From Planctomycetaceae bacterium (GTDB lineage: Bacteria > Planctomycetota > UBA1135 > GCA-002686595), in assembly GCA_013360535.1 (NCBI GenBank), contig JABWBL010000023.1, forward strand, positions 1 to 15,109: a stretch of 15,109 nt of DNA. The letters are read 5' to 3'. Shown piece by piece: positions 12,198-15,109 of this stretch (positions are counted from its first letter, which is position 1; each line of letters begins with the position of its first letter). A model generated the notes under the pieces. It searched no databases. It was not told where the DNA came from and was given only the letters and a program-made list of their open reading frames with translations. The position numbers were made by a program, and so were the translations under genes.

Positions 12198-15109
12198 TCA
12201 GAGCGAGACGAGCTCGTCGGACTCGACGAAGTAGAGGCTCGTCTCGACGAGCTCGGGCGCGAGGCCGCAGATGCGCGCGACGGCCGCGCGGTAGGCCTCG
12301 AGCTGCGGACGGTAATGCTCCACGAGCTCGCGCGTCCCGCCTTCGACTCGCGCGGCCTTGTTGGTCTTGTAGTCGATCACGTGCGCACGCACGATTCGAT
12401 CGTTGTCGCGCCAGACGACGACGCGGTCGAAGGAACCCGACTGCAGCGAAGTCCCGACGACGCGGCGGTAGCGGCGTTCCCGCCACACTTCGTGCGTTCC
12501 GGCGGGACAGGTGAAGAGCTTGCCGAACTGGGGGCGTTCCAGCGCCGTGCGGAAGTCGGCCAGATCGCGTTCGAGGCCGTCGTCGCCGAGCTCGAGCTCC
12601 GCCGCGAGCTCGCGCAGGCGCTCGTCGCTCGCCTGGAACGTGTCGAGCCACTCGATCTCCTCGAGCCAACGATGGAAGCGAGTGCCACGGCGCTGTCCCG
12701 CGGTCGAAGCGACGCGCTGGAAGAGCTTTTCGAGGCCGATCTCGCGCTCGCCCTCGAGATCCGACGGACTCGCGCGCTCGAGTTCGCGCGGCCGCAGGGC
12801 CGGCGCCAGCGCGAAGCTTGCGCCGGCAGCTTCCAGCGGAGTCGCCTGCGGCAACGTCTGGAGCCGCCCGGTCCACGCCGACGAGCCACCTTCGACCTCG
12901 TGCACGATGCCCGCGGGGTCCAACGCGTCAAAACCGAGCCCGAAGGCCGCGCGCAGCAGGCCTGCAGCACTGCAATTGGCTTCGCCGCGCTTGTTGAGCA
13001 CCGGAGAGAGGACCATCTCGAGCCGATGCCGGGCGCGGGTCATCGCCACGTAGAGCCCGGAAAGCTCGTCGCGCATGTCGCGCGCGCGTGCGGCGTCGTG
13101 CAGCTCGCGCGGCAGCTCGACTCCGGCGTAGTCGAGCACCGCGCGGGCCTCCGAGCTCGTCGAGCGCGTGACGTGCTCGATCTCGCGCTGCGGATCACCG
13201 GCGACGCGGCGCCACTCGAAGGTCTCCGAGCTGTCGCTCCACAGCCGGTCGAGCTCCGGCAGGATCACGCAGTCGAACTCGAGTCCCTTCGAGGCGTGCA
13301 CCGTCATCACCTTCACGAGGCTGGAGCTCGCGTCCTCGACGCGCTCGCTGCGCACGCGCCGCAGGAAATTCCCGAGCGTTTCTTGGCGGTCGGCGCCGAG
13401 CGCGAACTCGACCAGCGCTCCGAAGCGCCGCACTTCCCAGGCGCCGTGGTGCGCGGCGACCGACGGGCGGAACTCGGCCAGCCAACCCGCGAGCCCGAGG
13501 TCGGCGAGGCGCCGCGCCAGGCGTCGGTGGGCGCGGGCCGCCTCCGAGGCCCCCATCGACTCCGTGATCCCGGCCGGGGTCGCGAGAGCGCTCGTCGCAA
13601 CATGGCGCAGCGCGACCGTGTCACCGGGATGCTCGAGCCAATGCAGCAACGCGAGCGCCGCCTGCACGGAGATCGAGTCCGTGAGCGGGTTGCCACCTTC
13701 GCCACTCGCAGGAATCCCGGACGCGCGCAAGCGCGCGAGCAGGTACGACGCGTACTTGTTGCGGCGCAGCAAGATCGCCACGCTCGCGGCACCAGCCTGC
13801 TCGCGCACGTCGCGCACGAGCTCGACCGCGAGCGCCATGCACGCAAGTTCCTTGGCCAGCTCGTCCTCGCCGCCGAGCGTCGTGCGCACGCGCACTTCGC
13901 CGGCGAGCTCGCGGTGTGCCACGTGCGGCCCGAACGCCGTGCCCAGGTCCTGCGCGGCCCGCAGCGCACCGTGGTCGCCCGCGAAGCCCGCGTAGGTCCC
14001 GATGTTCGCAAAGACCGCGTTGACGCCGTCGAGCACGACCTGCGACGAACGGTAGCTGCGATCGAGGCGCTCGGCCGTGATGCCGAGCTGCTTGGGCAGT
14101 TCCGACAGGAGCTGCGGTTCCGCGGAACGCCAGCCGTAGATCGACTGCTTGACGTCGCCGACGCACAGGAACGAGCGCGCGCCGGTGCCGTCGGCGACGA
14201 GCTCCTCCACCAGCGGTCGCAGCACCGCCCACTGGATCGGTGAAGTGTCCTGGAATTCGTCGAGCAGGAGGTGCGAAACGCTGGTGTCCATGCGCAGCGC
14301 GAGCTCGAGCCGCAGGTCGGCGCCCTTCTCGCCCGCGTGGCCCGCGAGCGCCCGAGCGACGTCATCGAACGTCACGCGGCGACTCTGCGCGAGCTGCGCC
14401 GCGTGGTGCGCGTCGTAGGCCTCGAAGATGCGCCGCGCCGCACGATTGTGCTCGAGCAGCACGCGCGTCTGGCTCGCCGCGACGAGCCGCACGAGGAAGC
14501 GCACGGCCTCGAGCCAGTCCTCCCCGATCGGGTGCGAGCTGAAGCGCTCCTCTCCGGCGAGAACGTTGCTCGCGACGCCACTCGAACACAGCCCGAGCCC
14601 CTCGCGCGCAAGCTTCGGATCCTCCGCTCGCTCGCGGAAGGCCGGCTGCGAGCTGAAGGCGACGAGCTTCGCCTTGTACTTCTCCCACGTCGCGACAGGC
14701 GTGCGCGACTTCGTCTGCGGCACGACGAGCGCGCCGACTTGCTCCGCGAAGGCGTCCATCTCCTCCGGCGTCGGCGCGGCCGAGAGTTCGGGGTTCTCCC
14801 ACGCCTCCGCAGCGCTGTCCTTGAAGAGCGCATAGGCAGAGCGGACGACGCCCGCGAGCTGCGAATGCACCCCACGCGCGAGGTCCCCACGCTCGAGCGC
14901 GCGCAGCAGCACACTCCATTCCTCGCGCTCGCGCGCGGCCAGCGCCGACGCGACCGCGGCATCACGTCCCCGCTCCGCATCGACGTCGTCGGCGATGCGC
15001 CAGTCCGGCGGCAAGCCGACCTCCGCCGCGAGCGCCTGCGCCAGCTCGACGAAGAACGCATCGAGCGTTCCGACGCGGAAACCCTCGATTTTCCGCGTCA
15101 ATTCGCCCA
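12198..15109 (-). CDS. UvrD/RecB-family helicase-nuclease, AddA-like (N-terminus beyond the window)
   Basis: At least 970 residues of a superfamily 1A DNA helicase with a C-terminal nuclease, open through the window end. Visible motifs are FRVGTLDAFF (motif Ic, near the window edge), LLLDEFQDTSPIQW (Walker B/motif II, ~14265), VGDVKQSIYGWRSAEP (motif III, ~14150), DRSYRSS (motif IV), VMTVHASKGLEFDCVILPEL (motif V, ~13300) and LYVAMTRARHRLE (motif VI, ~13040). The C-terminal part has GTRFHRWLEEIEWLD, then VIDYKTNKA and YRPQLEAYRAAV, the PD-(D/E)xK plus QxxxY layout of RecB/AddA nucleases. This points to double-strand-break end processing. Walker A and the first ~100 or more residues lie beyond base 15109; the TTG at 15101 is not the true start. 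An AddB/RexB partner may lie beyond the edge. RecB is an alternative name; AddA-like fits the single fused nuclease. Confidence 0.85.
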   Translation of the reverse strand, partial: GELTRKIEGFRVGTLDAFFVELAQALAAEVGLPPDWRIADDVDAERGRDAAVASALAAREREEWSVLLRALERGDLARGVHSQLAGVVRSAYALFKDSAAEAWENPELSAAPTPEEMDAFAEQVGALVVPQTKSRTPVATWEKYKAKLVAFSSQPAFRERAEDPKLAREGLGLCSSGVASNVLAGEERFSSHPIGEDWLEAVRFLVRLVAASQTRVLLEHNRAARRIFEAYDAHHAAQLAQSRRVTFDDVARALAGHAGEKGADLRLELALRMDTSVSHLLLDEFQDTSPIQWAVLRPLVEELVADGTGARSFLCVGDVKQSIYGWRSAEPQLLSELPKQLGITAERLDRSYRSSQVVLDGVNAVFANIGTYAGFAGDHGALRAAQDLGTAFGPHVAHRELAGEVRVRTTLGGEDELAKELACMALAVELVRDVREQAGAASVAILLRRNKYASYLLARLRASGIPASGEGGNPLTDSISVQAALALLHWLEHPGDTVALRHVATSALATPAGITESMGASEAARAHRRLARRLADLGLAGWLAEFRPSVAAHHGAWEVRRFGALVEFALGADRQETLGNFLRRVRSERVEDASSSLVKVMTVHASKGLEFDCVILPELDRLWSDSSETFEWRRVAGDPQREIEHVTRSTSSEARAVLDYAGVELPRELHDAARARDMRDELSGLYVAMTRARHRLEMVLSPVLNKRGEANCSAAGLLRAAFGLGFDALDPAGIVHEVEGGSSAWTGRLQTLPQATPLEAAGASFALAPALRPRELERASPSDLEGEREIGLEKLFQRVASTAGQRRGTRFHRWLEEIEWLDTFQASDERLRELAAELELGDDGLERDLADFRTALERPQFGKLFTCPAGTHEVWRERRYRRVVGTSLQSGSFDRVVVWRDNDRIVRAHVIDYKTNKAARVEGGTRELVEHYRPQLEAYRAAVARICGLAPELVETSLYFVESDELVSL

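Noticed and set aside
12207..12218. 12-base palindrome GACGAGCTCGTC near the 3' end of the helicase gene
   Set aside because: It lies inside the coding sequence, is built from common Asp/Glu/Leu/Val codons and lacks a T-run, so it is not a credible terminator or operator.
1..15109. CRISPR arrays, tRNA or rRNA genes, insertion sequences, prophage genes
   Set aside because: I looked on both strands and saw no regular direct repeats, no cloverleaf-like sequences and no transposase or integrase motifs.

Overview
This is a GC-rich window (about 68-70% by eye) from a bacterial chromosome. It shows no phage, transposon, CRISPR or tRNA signature. The gene mix suggests an uncultured member of the Planctomycetota: an ECF sigma factor fused through a membrane segment to carboxypeptidase-regulatory-like repeats, a gingipain-type C25 peptidase, PD40 and M28 lipoproteins, and starts that mostly lack a Shine-Dalgarno sequence. 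Placement is an inference from domain content; Myxococcota or Acidobacteriota are not excluded.

Layout. (1) Bases 1-816, minus strand: an aldehyde-dehydrogenase-like N-terminal segment runs without a stop into a different reading frame that encodes the Walker A part of an AAA+ ATPase, cut by the window edge. It is a frameshift, a deletion junction or an assembly error. (2) 915-2060, plus: a complete COG4335-type DNA alkylation repair protein (HEAT repeats plus a C-terminal beta domain). (3) 2142-4853, plus: a 903-residue sigma factor / transmembrane / carboxypeptidase-regulatory-repeat fusion. It has a strong internal ribosome binding site exactly at the membrane segment. (4) 4863-6893, minus: a secreted C25 (gingipain-like) peptidase with two cell-wall-binding-like repeats. 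(5) 7105-7593, plus: a VOC/PhnB-type protein, followed by a strong hairpin. (6) 7678-8306, plus: rnpA-yidD with overlapping stop and start, without the usual rpmH upstream or yidC downstream. (7) 8348-9484, plus: a TolB-like PD40 propeller lipoprotein, facing tail to tail (8) 9497-11323, minus: an M28 metallopeptidase lipoprotein with PA and PDZ domains. (9) 11402-12187, plus: a YycJ/WalJ-type metallo-beta-lactamase-fold protein. (10) 12198-15109, minus: an AddA/RecB-like UvrD helicase-nuclease whose N-terminus lies beyond the window.

Together these are DNA-maintenance genes (alkylation repair, helicase-nuclease, possible YycJ nuclease), an RNA and membrane-biogenesis pair (rnpA-yidD), and a group of envelope or secreted proteins (sigma fusion, C25 peptidase, two lipoproteins). 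No single pathway joins them.

Two patterns cut across genes. A TAnnnT hexamer sits 6-13 bases before most transcription-leading start codons, which fits leaderless transcription. All three convergent gene pairs are separated by only 9-12 bases with no recognisable terminator. The best candidates for undescribed biology are the membrane-tethered sigma fusion with its internal start and the broken ALDH/AAA junction.
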